A stretch of 64,000 nucleotides of DNA from Polynucleobacter sp. es-EL-1 (GCF_018687975.1 NZ_CP061310.1:248001-312000), one strand, 5' to 3'. Positions 40,920 through 49,832 are shown, counted from the first letter of the stretch. Program-made: numbers and translations. The notes: generated from the sequence alone by a model not told the origin.

Positions 40920-42064
40920 GTAATGCACACATTCCCTTCAATTTCCCGCATTTAACTGGTGGTGAGATAATTAATATTGAAAAAGCGCATCAATTAGGGC
41001 GCTTGGCTGGGGATGGTTTTTTTACCAAAGAATGCCACCAGTGGATGAAAAGACAATTTGATCTGCCTGGGGCGTTGTTAACACATTCCTGCACGGCAGC
41101 TTTAGAAATGATGGCAATCTTGGCAGATTTAGAGCCTGGCGATGAAGTCATTATGCCTTCCTACACCTTTGTTTCTACTGCAAATGCCTTTGTCTTAAGG
41201 GGCGCCATCCCAGTATTTGTGGATGTGCGTCCAGATACACTCAACATTGATGAAACCTTAATTCAAAAGGCCATTAGCTCAAAAACTAAGGCAATAGTAC
41301 CCGTTCATTATGCGGGCATTGCTTGTGAGATGGATGTTATTAATCAAATTGCAAAAGACCATCATTTATTAGTTCTGGAAGATGCAGCGCAAGGTGTTAT
41401 GTCTACTTATAAGGGCCGTAGTCTGGGTGCATTAGGTCATTTGGGCGCCTACAGCTTTCATGAAACAAAAAATATCATTTGTGGTGAAGGTGGAGCGTTG
41501 ACCATAAATGACGATCGTTTCCTTGAGAGAGCGGAAATTATTCGCGAAAAGGGAACCAATAGAAGTAAATTTTTTAGGGGCGATGTAGATAAATATAGTT
41601 GGGTAGATGTCGGATCCTCCTATTTACCTGGCGAAATCAGCGCTGCCTTCCTATTAGCTCAGCTTGATCAAGCTGAGCAGATTACTGATAAACGACTGAT
41701 GATTTGGGGGCATTATCACGAAGCATTGCAAGAACTAGAAGAAAGTCATCACATCATTCGGCCGACGGTGCCAGAGGGCTGCGAGCACAATGCTCACATG
41801 TATTACCTATTAGTTAAGGATCTTGGTGTGAGAACTGCACTCATTGAGTATTTAAGAGAGCGGGGAATAATGGCGGTCTTTCACTATGTTCCGCTTCATA
41901 CGTCTGAGGCCGGCAAGAGATTTTCAAAGGCGAGCGAAAAACTCAGTGTTACAGAAAATATTGCCGATAGACTTATTCGGCTACCGCTTTACTGTGATTT
42001 GAGTCAAGAGCAGATTCAGAAAATTATCACGTCAATCAAGCAGTTCTTTGTAAAGAAGGCTTGA
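40916..42064 (+). CDS. wecE: dTDP-4-amino-4,6-dideoxygalactose transaminase
   Basis: PLP aminotransferase of the DegT/DnrJ/EryC1 family that converts dTDP-4-keto-6-deoxyglucose to dTDP-4-amino-4,6-dideoxygalactose. THSCTAALEMMAILADLEPGDEVIMPSYTFVSTANAF is the WecE-type N-terminal region. The PLP Lys lies in YSFHETKNIICGEGG, and DVGSSYLPGEISAAFLLAQL follows. Length 382 is typical. It needs dTDP-4-keto-6-deoxyglucose from RmlA/RmlB, which are not in the window. Confidence 0.93.
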   Translation: MSNAHIPFNFPHLTGGEIINIEKAHQLGRLAGDGFFTKECHQWMKRQFDLPGALLTHSCTAALEMMAILADLEPGDEVIMPSYTFVSTANAFVLRGAIPVFVDVRPDTLNIDETLIQKAISSKTKAIVPVHYAGIACEMDVINQIAKDHHLLVLEDAAQGVMSTYKGRSLGALGHLGAYSFHETKNIICGEGGALTINDDRFLERAEIIREKGTNRSKFFRGDVDKYSWVDVGSSYLPGEISAAFLLAQLDQAEQITDKRLMIWGHYHEALQELEESHHIIRPTVPEGCEHNAHMYYLLVKDLGVRTALIEYLRERGIMAVFHYVPLHTSEAGKRFSKASEKLSVTENIADRLIRLPLYCDLSQEQIQKIITSIKQFFVKKA

Positions 42065-43128
42065 AAAAAGTGATTCGTCTTAGCGTAGTCATTGCAACCT
42101 TTAATTCAGGAAAATATCTTGATAAGGTTCTCACAGCAATAGCAGATCAAAATTTTCCATGCAGTGAAATAGAAGTTATTTTGGTTGACGGAGGCTCTAG
42201 TGATCACACAAGAGAAATTGGAGAAAAATATTCTTGTCGATGGATAGAAAACCCTCGCACTGAACCTATCTACGCCAAGTATCTTGGTTTTCTAAATGCT
42301 CAGGGGCAGTATTTAGTCTACCTTGATCATGATGAAGTGCTGATGAATCCTTGTAGCTTTAGCAAGAGAGTAAAAGCTATGGAGGATTCCCAAGATATTA
42401 AGGCCATAGTTGTTTCGGGGTATGTGAATCCAAAAGGCCATCCCGTGATTAATGACTACATTAATGAATTCGGTGACCCCTTCTCTTTTTTTATTTACCG
42501 GCTATCAAAAGATGCAAGATTCTTTATTCCAACTCTCAGAGAGAGATATGCGGTTATCAAGGAGTCACAAGACATTATTATTTTTAACTTAGCGGGCGTG
42601 TCAGATTTGCCACTCATCGAGTTATGTGCTGGCGGTGGAATGATTGATAGGGCCTATTTCGAAGATCAGTTTAAGAATGAGTTATCTGGTCCAGAACTCA
42701 TCCCACATTTTTTCTATTTACTAGCAAAACAAAAGGCAAGTCTGACGCTATCAAAGGGTGATGAGTTGGAGCATTATTCCGTTGATCGTCTCGCAAATTA
42801 TTTGCGAAAGATAAAGTGGCGCATTAAAAATAATATCTTTTTTAAAGATCGTATGGGTGTCTCAGGATTCTCTGGTCGAGTGCAATACAGTTCTCAGTGG
42901 AATCAAATCAAGCCAATTCTGTTTATTCCTTATGCGCTCTTGGTGCTGCCGGCATTACTTGATAGTATTTATCTTTGCGTTACTAGAAAAAAGATTGGCT
43001 ATCTTGCCCATGTTTTCTTATGTATGTATTGCGCCAGTGCAATTGTCATCTTTTCTATATTGAAGTTATTTGGATATAGTCCAAGCCTGAAAAGTTATGA
43101 TGAAAAGAAAAGCATCCCATTAAATTAA
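42061..43128 (+). CDS. Family 2 glycosyltransferase
   Basis: A 355-residue GT2 enzyme: SVVIATFNSGKYLDKVL near the N-terminus, VILVDGGSSDHTREI, and YLVYLDHDEVLM (the DxD-type site is DHDE). Two hydrophobic segments near the C-terminus (about residues 283-305 and 315-338) suggest membrane attachment. TTG start overlapping the wecE stop (TTGA). Acceptor and donor unknown; likely one of the repeat-unit assembly transferases. Confidence 0.85.
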   Translation: MKKVIRLSVVIATFNSGKYLDKVLTAIADQNFPCSEIEVILVDGGSSDHTREIGEKYSCRWIENPRTEPIYAKYLGFLNAQGQYLVYLDHDEVLMNPCSFSKRVKAMEDSQDIKAIVVSGYVNPKGHPVINDYINEFGDPFSFFIYRLSKDARFFIPTLRERYAVIKESQDIIIFNLAGVSDLPLIELCAGGGMIDRAYFEDQFKNELSGPELIPHFFYLLAKQKASLTLSKGDELEHYSVDRLANYLRKIKWRIKNNIFFKDRMGVSGFSGRVQYSSQWNQIKPILFIPYALLVLPALLDSIYLCVTRKKIGYLAHVFLCMYCASAIVIFSILKLFGYSPSLKSYDEKKSIPLN

Positions 43129-43140
43129 GCAGATTTTAAA

Positions 43141-44721
43141 GTGACTAAATTTCAAAAATGCTTTGATATGGCTGACAAAAGATTAGGGGGATTAATCTTT
43201 ATTGTTGTATGCCTGGCATACCTCTCCAAAGTCATCTATGCACTATATTTTTCAACAGCTGACTTTTTGGCGGCTACTATTGCTGATGATGGCTTTTATT
43301 ATTGGTTAATTGCCAAAAATTTATGGCAACTTGGAATGTCATCTGCGGATTATGGTCAAACACTGACCTCGGGATATCATCCGCTGTGGGCTTGGCTGTT
43401 AATGCCCCTGACGGCTATTGGTGGATCGCAAATTCAGGAAATGAGAATTTTTATAAGCCTCTCAGTATTGATTTCGATTCTATCTTTTGTCCTAATGTAT
43501 AGAATTTTCCCTGCCAACCAGATTGCAAAGTTTTTTGTGTATGGGTTAGTAGTAAGTGCATTTAGTTTTCAGATAAATTCTATGTCTGGGCTGGAGTGGC
43601 CATTAATTCTTCTGTGTAATGTTATTTATTTCTATTGTTTACTTAGGGTCGGCACACCTTTGCTGATTTTTTTAGGGTTGGGTGTGTTTGCATCTCTCTC
43701 AAGAACAGATTTTGGTGCAATTCCTCTTATTGTTTTTATAGTTTCTGCAGTTTTTTATTACTTTAATAAAGATAAAAAAACATCTTATCTGATGAAGGCT
43801 AGTCTAGCTACATTACTAGGCGCCACAATCGGGTTAATAATAACCTTTAGCTACTTTTACCTTGTAACCGGTCAATTCTCTCAGGGCAGTGCTTTAGTGA
43901 AGCATATGTGGGCAAAGGAAGGATTTCTCACTCCGCTATCTATCGTTTTTCAATTTGCACGGGCATTATTTTTTATTCCAGACATGCCACATTCTGTAGT
44001 TGTGTATGTGCATGAACATACTGCACAGTTACTATTTGCATTTTTTGTTTCATTTTTTTTGGTTCTGCTAGGGCTCTATAAAGTGCGGCTGACCATTAAA
44101 TCGATGAATTTTAATAATCACAATATTGTTTTAATTGTATCGTCACTATTTATATTGGTTTTCTATTTGCTTTTCTATGGGCTAAATACGGTTGAGGTTC
44201 AGCCCTGGTATACGGCCCAAATTATTATCCCCTTAGTATTTTTATTGTTGCAGCTTATTACTTTTATATTTGGTCAGGGTTCTTGGTCTTTCATGCGACC
44301 AGTTGCTACTTTTGTCTTTCTGCTCTCTATAAGCATGAATTTAATTACATCATTCTTGAATACAGAGGCATTTCCAGATCAGATAGAGCTTAAGAATCTG
44401 GGCAACTATTTGATCGTGAACCAAGAAAAGCAGATTGTTGGTTATAGTGGAAACGGAGTTGTCAGTTTTTTTGGCGGCCAAAGGGTGATTAATCTTGATG
44501 GATTAGTCAATAATGAGATATACGCATATATGCCAAAAAATTTACCATGCTATTTACTGGACAAGAACATTAAGGTTTATAACGGATTTGGCGCCTCAGA
44601 GCGTTTCTTTGGGCTTGATTTAACATCAATAATGTCATCGCCCCTTAAGGGATCGCCTCTCCCTATGTATCTTGTGGATGAAGAAAAGATTCGAGCAACT
44701 TATGGTTGTTTATCAAAATAA
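43141..44721 (+). CDS. GT-C type membrane glycosyltransferase, candidate arabinosyltransferase
   Basis: A 526-residue protein with about 11 membrane segments. The first periplasmic loop has the GT-C acidic pair (ATIADDGFYYW, Asp49-Asp50) followed by GYHPLWAWLL (residues 78-87). This two-part pattern is seen in lipid-phosphate-sugar dependent transferases, including actinobacterial arabinosyltransferases of the AftB kind. It directly precedes the HAD-UbiA gene (16-bp overlap), as aftB neighbours ubiA in mycobacteria. I infer, without proof, that it uses the polyprenyl-phosphoryl-arabinose made by the next three genes. A different donor is possible. Confidence 0.7.
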   Translation: MTKFQKCFDMADKRLGGLIFIVVCLAYLSKVIYALYFSTADFLAATIADDGFYYWLIAKNLWQLGMSSADYGQTLTSGYHPLWAWLLMPLTAIGGSQIQEMRIFISLSVLISILSFVLMYRIFPANQIAKFFVYGLVVSAFSFQINSMSGLEWPLILLCNVIYFYCLLRVGTPLLIFLGLGVFASLSRTDFGAIPLIVFIVSAVFYYFNKDKKTSYLMKASLATLLGATIGLIITFSYFYLVTGQFSQGSALVKHMWAKEGFLTPLSIVFQFARALFFIPDMPHSVVVYVHEHTAQLLFAFFVSFFLVLLGLYKVRLTIKSMNFNNHNIVLIVSSLFILVFYLLFYGLNTVEVQPWYTAQIIIPLVFLLLQLITFIFGQGSWSFMRPVATFVFLLSISMNLITSFLNTEAFPDQIELKNLGNYLIVNQEKQIVGYSGNGVVSFFGGQRVINLDGLVNNEIYAYMPKNLPCYLLDKNIKVYNGFGASERFFGLDLTSIMSSPLKGSPLPMYLVDEEKIRATYGCLSK

Positions 44722-46163
44722 TTGAAGCCGTGAAAAATCAATCCCTAAAAAACTCTGAACCGATTGTTGTTGATCTAGACGGTACTCTTATTTATGGAGA
44801 CTGTCTGCATGAGCAATTAAACCGAGCCATTTTTTTTCATCCCTTAATTTTAGTTTCAGCTATTTGGCAATTACTTCAAGGCAAGGCTAAATTTAAAGAA
44901 TTTCTTAGTAAAAATTTATCAATTGATGTAACCCTACTCCCCTATAACGAGGAACTTATTGCATGGCTTAAGGAGAAAAAGGAAGAGGGTAGAACGCTGG
45001 TCTTGGCTACGGCTAGTAATCAAGAATTGGCTAGAAGAATTTCAGATCACGTTGGAATCTTTGATGCGGTGCATGCCTCTAATGATTTAGTGAATTTGAA
45101 GGGTAAAGCTAAGGCTCAATTACTAAATCAGGTATACGGTCAATATGAGTACATAGGAAATTCAGGGGCTGATTTATACGTATGGCAGGATGCCGTGAAA
45201 TCATATTATGTTGGTAAATCTCAGAAAATAATTACCGCACTTAAGGGGCAACAAAATTTTGCTGGACAGTTTAAAGCCAGAGGTTCTGAATTTAAAAGTT
45301 TTATTCGTGCATTAAGGCCCCATCAATGGCTTAAAAATATTCTCGTATTTGTGCCAGTTGTCATGGCCCATCAATTATCTTTCTATAACCTTTGCTCTAC
45401 ATTCATTGCATTTTTATTATTCTGCGCAATTGCTTCTGCTGGTTATTTAATTAATGATTTGTCAGACGTAGATTCTGATAGGGAAAATAAGCATAAGAAA
45501 AAAAGATCTTTTGCCTCGGGTGCCATTAGCCTCCCTTTTGGGTGGATAGTCATACCCATTTTATTGGGATCCTCACTTTGGGTTAGCTTCACCTATTTGC
45601 CATACCAATTTGCATGTTCTGTAATTCTCTATTTTATCCTCACAATTCTTTACACTAAGGTACTCAAAGGCTTCCCAAATATTGATGTATTTACTTTGGC
45701 GTTTTTATACATCTTAAGAATTCAGGCCGGCGGTTATGCTGTAAATATTTCACTATCTTTTTGGTTGATTACTTTTTCCCTTTTCTTTTTTATCAGTTTG
45801 GGTATGTTGAAAAGATTCTCAGAACTTCTAGAGTTCAACAACTTTGAGGCTGTTCTTCCAGGCCGGGCTTATAAGAAGAATGATGCAGCTTTTATTGAAT
45901 CGGCTGGTATTGCAAGCGGTTACATTGCAATTGCTGTTTTAGCTTTGTATATAAAAGATCTCAACATCTCAAATCTCTATCAATCACCACAATATATTTG
46001 GTTTGTTTGTCCTGTAATGCTGTATTGGATTACAAGGGTTTGGTTTCTGGCTCAAAGAGGTGAGTTGCATCACGACCCTGTCTACTTTGCCGCAAAAGAC
46101 CATGTCAGCTGGTTATTGACCGCCATAATAGCTTTATGCTTTGTAATGGCAAAAATTTATTAA
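44706..46163 (+). CDS. HAD phosphatase-UbiA prenyltransferase fusion (decaprenyl-phosphate phosphoribosyltransferase type)
   Basis: N-terminal HAD domain (about residues 18-175) with DLDGTL (Asp23, Asp25), LATAS (motif II) and GNSGADL (motif IV, Asn in place of the usual Asp). C-terminal UbiA domain (about 198-485) with RPHQWLKNILVF, the NDLSDVDSD metal motif (250-258) and a second Asp cluster near FPNIDVFTLAF. RPxQWxKN and the NDxxDxxxD form are those of DPPR synthase, which puts 5-phosphoribose from PRPP on polyprenyl phosphate. The fused HAD probably removes the 5-phosphate. The start may be TTG 44706 or GTG 44730. Confidence 0.88.
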   Translation: MFIKIIEAVKNQSLKNSEPIVVDLDGTLIYGDCLHEQLNRAIFFHPLILVSAIWQLLQGKAKFKEFLSKNLSIDVTLLPYNEELIAWLKEKKEEGRTLVLATASNQELARRISDHVGIFDAVHASNDLVNLKGKAKAQLLNQVYGQYEYIGNSGADLYVWQDAVKSYYVGKSQKIITALKGQQNFAGQFKARGSEFKSFIRALRPHQWLKNILVFVPVVMAHQLSFYNLCSTFIAFLLFCAIASAGYLINDLSDVDSDRENKHKKKRSFASGAISLPFGWIVIPILLGSSLWVSFTYLPYQFACSVILYFILTILYTKVLKGFPNIDVFTLAFLYILRIQAGGYAVNISLSFWLITFSLFFFISLGMLKRFSELLEFNNFEAVLPGRAYKKNDAAFIESAGIASGYIAIAVLALYIKDLNISNLYQSPQYIWFVCPVMLYWITRVWFLAQRGELHHDPVYFAAKDHVSWLLTAIIALCFVMAKIY

Positions 46164-46217
46164 TGGGTACAAATCAATCAAAATTTTTATGCATTCAAAT
46201 TTAACAAAAGGAATACT

Positions 46218-47513
46218 GTGCTGATTTCAGGTTGGGGCCGAAATATATGGGTAGATGCATCCATAAGCTCGCCCCCAAATTCCCTTGGCCCCATAAATTT
46301 AGAGAAGCTTTCATCGGCCATACCAAGAGGACTAGGAAGGAGTTATGGAGATAGCAGCCTAGCTCAGAATGTAATATGCCTAGAAAATAATAATTTACTT
46401 ATTCATTTTGATGATGAGACTGGTATTTTAGAGTGTGAATCAGGTGTTTCACTTTTTGAATTAAACAATATATTTATTTCGAAAGGTTGGTTTTTACCTG
46501 TAACTCCAGGCACTCAATTTATTACAGTTGGCGGTGCGATTGCCTCCGATGTACATGGAAAAAATCACCATATCGATGGAACCTTTTCCAATTTTATTAT
46601 TGAGTTTGACCTATTATTGGGTAATGGGGAGGTTATAACTGTTGGTCCAAGCAGTTATCCTGAATTATTTAAGGCAACGTGTGGGGGTATGGGTTTAACG
46701 GGAGTAATCCTTAAGGCAAAAATTCAGCTAATTCCAATTCAGTCTAACTTTATTCTTGAAAGAAAAATTGCCACCACCAATCTATCTCAAACGATGCATG
46801 CTTTTGAGCTGTATGCAAACGCAAAATATGTGGTTGCATGGGTTGACTGCTTTGCCAAAGGAAGTCATTTGGGGAGATCAATATTGATGGTGGGCGAGCA
46901 CTCAGAGGCAGGGGGCTTAGATGAAAACCAATTTACTCAGTATGAATTTCCGCATTGGGCACCAAAAGGGCTGCTCAATGGATCGGTACTTAGGGCATTT
47001 AACTCTTGCTACTATCTTAAGCAGAAGTTGAGTAAGTGCGAAATTTTAGTCCCTTTACGTAAATTTTTCTATCCTCTTGATGCAATCAAGGGGTGGAATG
47101 TAATGTATGGAAAAGAAGGGTTTTTACAATACCAATTTGTCTTGCCTGAAGAGGTTGGAATGGAGGGATTGCGCGACATTCTTCGGGAAATTTCCGAAAG
47201 TGGTCGCGGATCTTTTCTTGCGGTCTTAAAAAAATTTGGACCAAAAAATTCGAATTACCTATCTTTCCCCCTGCAAGGCTATACACTAGCTTTGGATTTC
47301 AAAATCGACCCAGGCTTGTATCAATTCCTAGAGCGGCTTGATATATTGGTGGGTGCGTATGGTGGGAGAGTTTATTTGACTAAAGATTCGCGAATGAGTG
47401 AGAAGATGTTTAAGGATTCCTATCCAGAGTGGCCTGTATTTCAATCGGTGCGTGAAAAATATCACGCAATCAATAAATTCTCCTCATTGCAGTCTGTTCG
47501 TTTGGGGTTGTAA
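46218..47513 (+). CDS. dprE1: Decaprenylphosphoryl-beta-D-ribose 2'-oxidase (DprE1)
   Basis: FAD enzyme that oxidises polyprenyl-phosphoryl-ribose to the 2'-keto form. Strong family motifs are PRGLGRSYGDSSL, PVTPGTQFITVGGAIASDVHGKNHH (FAD site) and YLTKDSRMS near the C-terminus (the active-site Lys). The position that is Cys387 in the tuberculosis enzyme appears to be Ala358 here, in YTLALDF. GTG start with AAAGGA just upstream. Length 431 compares with about 460. dprE2 starts at its stop (TAATG). With ubiA and dprE2 it completes an arabinose-donor pathway. Confidence 0.93.
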   Translation: MLISGWGRNIWVDASISSPPNSLGPINLEKLSSAIPRGLGRSYGDSSLAQNVICLENNNLLIHFDDETGILECESGVSLFELNNIFISKGWFLPVTPGTQFITVGGAIASDVHGKNHHIDGTFSNFIIEFDLLLGNGEVITVGPSSYPELFKATCGGMGLTGVILKAKIQLIPIQSNFILERKIATTNLSQTMHAFELYANAKYVVAWVDCFAKGSHLGRSILMVGEHSEAGGLDENQFTQYEFPHWAPKGLLNGSVLRAFNSCYYLKQKLSKCEILVPLRKFFYPLDAIKGWNVMYGKEGFLQYQFVLPEEVGMEGLRDILREISESGRGSFLAVLKKFGPKNSNYLSFPLQGYTLALDFKIDPGLYQFLERLDILVGAYGGRVYLTKDSRMSEKMFKDSYPEWPVFQSVREKYHAINKFSSLQSVRLGL

Positions 47514-48256
47514 TGAAATCAATACTTATAGTGGGTGGCACTTCAGGAATTGCTAAAGCATGCTGCAAGATTTGGGCGAGTCGTGATAATTATCATTTTA
47601 TTCTCGCAGTGCGAAATGAAGAGTTGGGCAGACTTGTAGCAAACGACTTAACAATACAATACCCAAATTCACAATTTTCTGTATCTAGCTTAGATTTCTT
47701 AGATCCAAAAGCTATCTATTTATTTATTACCGAGATTTTCGCGAGAAATCCGGTAAATATTGCGCTGATAGCACAGGGTGTGCTTCCTGATCAAAAGCAA
47801 TGTGAGATTGACTTAGAAGTGGCGAGAGACTCAATAGCGGTAAATCTGCTATCGCCTATTTTATTTTCTGAATCTGTGGTGGGCTTAATGTTAAAACAGG
47901 GACACGGGTCTCTTGGAATTATTGGCTCGGTTGCTGGTGATAGAGGAAGGAAGTCAAACTATATCTATGGGTGCGCTAAAGGTGCTCTTGAGAGATATTG
48001 TGAGGGTTTAAGACATCGTCTCTTTAGAAAAAATATTTTCGTGAGCCTTATAAAACCTGGGCCTACGAAAACAGCAATGACTTCACATTTGGTGGGTGGT
48101 AACATCGCCTTATCAAATGTAGATGATGTTGCTGCTATTATTATTGATGGTATTGGCTCGAGAAAAAAGATCATTTACTGTCCAGTAAAATGGAAGATTA
48201 TTATGGCAATCTTGCGCGTTATACCAGAGTCAATATTCAATCGATTAAACATATGA
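47513..48256 (+). CDS. dprE2: Decaprenylphosphoryl-2-keto-beta-D-erythro-pentose reductase (DprE2)
   Basis: Short-chain dehydrogenase of 247 residues that reduces the DprE1 product to polyprenyl-phosphoryl-D-arabinofuranose. Motifs are ILIVGGTSGIAKA (NAD(P) site), IAQGVLPDQ, LGIIGSVAGDRGRKSNYIYGCAKGAL (Ser, Tyr, Lys of the active site) and LIKPGPTKTAM. The GDRGRxSNxxYGxxKG pattern is typical of DprE2. It overlaps dprE1 by one base and the next gene by four (ATGA). Confidence 0.92.
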   Translation: MKSILIVGGTSGIAKACCKIWASRDNYHFILAVRNEELGRLVANDLTIQYPNSQFSVSSLDFLDPKAIYLFITEIFARNPVNIALIAQGVLPDQKQCEIDLEVARDSIAVNLLSPILFSESVVGLMLKQGHGSLGIIGSVAGDRGRKSNYIYGCAKGALERYCEGLRHRLFRKNIFVSLIKPGPTKTAMTSHLVGGNIALSNVDDVAAIIIDGIGSRKKIIYCPVKWKIIMAILRVIPESIFNRLNI

Positions 48257-49059
48257 AAAGCAGAGCATATATAGTATCCAAAAGGTGTGGTGTATGGGCT
48301 TTAGCTTTTCTACCCTTTCTTCTGCAACTTAAAAATATTTTCAATGGGAATATTCTTAAGGGTGGATTTAAGTATTGTCAAGATTGGAAAAAGTACGCGT
48401 CCCTAGCTCAGGCAGATGCATTTAAGCTATCTCTTTTTTCATCCTACCCAATTTTTACTGATGCAAATGATGAGGCTGGCGTTATGCCAACACATTATTT
48501 CTTGCAGGATCTATGGGCTGCCAGGAAGGTTAATGAATCGAAGGCAGACGTCCATTTTGATATTGGTAGTCGCTTAGACGGTTTTATTGCACATTGTTTA
48601 TCTTTTACTAAGGTGACGATGCTTGATATTAGGCCTTTGGATATTCGGTTGAATGGTCTGAACTTTATTCAGACTGATTGCACCGATATGAAAAATATTC
48701 AAACTGACTCTTTGAAATCTATTTCATCATTACATGCACTAGAGCATTTTGGTCTAGGACGCTATGGCGACCCAGTTGACCCAATTGCGCACATTAAAGC
48801 TATCAATGAAATTCAAAGGGTTACTGCGCCAGGAGCGAATATATATATATCAGTACCTGTTGGCATCGAAAGGCTAGAATTTAATGCGCAAAGGGTATTT
48901 GATGCAAAGAATTTTTCCAACTATTTTGATAAATGTTCTTTGCTTGAGTTTTCCTACATTGATGATGAGGAAAAATTAAATCAAAATGCATCGCTAGAGG
49001 AGTCATCAACTCTTTACTATGGATGTGGTTTATTCCACTTTATAAAAAGTGCAAATTGA
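48253..49059 (+). CDS. DUF268 family protein, SAM-methyltransferase-like
   Basis: About 268 residues from the ATG at 48253, which overlaps the dprE2 stop. It has a hydrophobic N-terminus (ALAFLPFLLQLKNIF), then HFDIGSRLDGFIAHCLSF and a methyltransferase-like core (MLDIRPLDI; LKSISSLHALEHFGLGRYGDPVDP). The latter is characteristic of DUF268, found in many polysaccharide clusters. The fold looks like a Rossmann methyltransferase but the glycine-rich SAM loop is not standard, so catalysis is uncertain. Confidence 0.8.
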   Translation: MKSRAYIVSKRCGVWALAFLPFLLQLKNIFNGNILKGGFKYCQDWKKYASLAQADAFKLSLFSSYPIFTDANDEAGVMPTHYFLQDLWAARKVNESKADVHFDIGSRLDGFIAHCLSFTKVTMLDIRPLDIRLNGLNFIQTDCTDMKNIQTDSLKSISSLHALEHFGLGRYGDPVDPIAHIKAINEIQRVTAPGANIYISVPVGIERLEFNAQRVFDAKNFSNYFDKCSLLEFSYIDDEEKLNQNASLEESSTLYYGCGLFHFIKSAN

Positions 49060-49828
49060 TACCCTAATTCTCTCTTGTGATCGGTATAGCGATCTATGGG
49101 ATGGTTTTTTTTATCAGTTTCAAAAATTCTATTCGATAAAAGGAAAAGTATTTTTTGGTTGCAATGAGTTGTATCCAAAAAATGTTTATGGGCGAGAAAT
49201 TTCGGTCCTTCATTCGGGGGAAGATTTGGGGTGGGAGTCCAGTTTTAGAAAAATTTTGAATCAAATTGATTCTGAATATCTGCTAATTACTCTTGAGGAT
49301 CTTTATTTAAATGCTCCAGTTAATGAATCAGTGCTTGATGAGGTTTCCAAACTTATTGATTCTGGGGTGAAGGTTAATCACGTTAAGTGCACTAATGCCA
49401 TTAAAGGTGAAAACTCGGCAGGAAGATATCTTGCTGATATTAGGCCCGAAACTCCATACAGGGTGACCCTATGCGGAATTTGGAATAGAAGATATCTATT
49501 GGGTCTTCTAAAAAAAGGGGAGTCCCCCTGGGATTTTGAGGTTAATGGTAGCAATAGATCACGAAAAGATGGCGGATTCTATGCCGTAAAAACTTCAATC
49601 TTAAGTAATGTAAACATGGTTGAAAAAAGTTTGTGGATAAGATCGGGATATAAATGGGCGATTGAGAATCAGATCCCAGTTATTGGAAGCTCCAGAAAAT
49701 TTAAGTCTTTTTCACAAGAGGTTCTTTCTATATTAAGAGACAACTACTTCAATCTGATGATGAAGGTGCCTTTATCATTCAGGATGCAGATTTACTCTTT
49801 TATTAAAAAATACTTGGTTATACATTAG
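49049..49828 (+). CDS. Putative glycosyltransferase of unknown family
   Basis: A 259-residue cytosolic protein (start DTLILSCDRYSDLWDGFF; GTG start overlapping the previous gene by 11 bp). It has LLITLEDLYLNAPV, an acidic pair at the place where a DxD-type motif would lie, and later RVTLCGIWNRRYLLGLLKKGESPWDFEVNGSNRS. That pattern recurs in proteins of polysaccharide clusters that I associate with glycosyltransferase-like folds. No catalytic assignment is safe. Context in the arabinose segment makes a glycan role likely. Confidence 0.6.
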   Translation: MQIDTLILSCDRYSDLWDGFFYQFQKFYSIKGKVFFGCNELYPKNVYGREISVLHSGEDLGWESSFRKILNQIDSEYLLITLEDLYLNAPVNESVLDEVSKLIDSGVKVNHVKCTNAIKGENSAGRYLADIRPETPYRVTLCGIWNRRYLLGLLKKGESPWDFEVNGSNRSRKDGGFYAVKTSILSNVNMVEKSLWIRSGYKWAIENQIPVIGSSRKFKSFSQEVLSILRDNYFNLMMKVPLSFRMQIYSFIKKYLVIH

Positions 49829-49832
49829 CATC

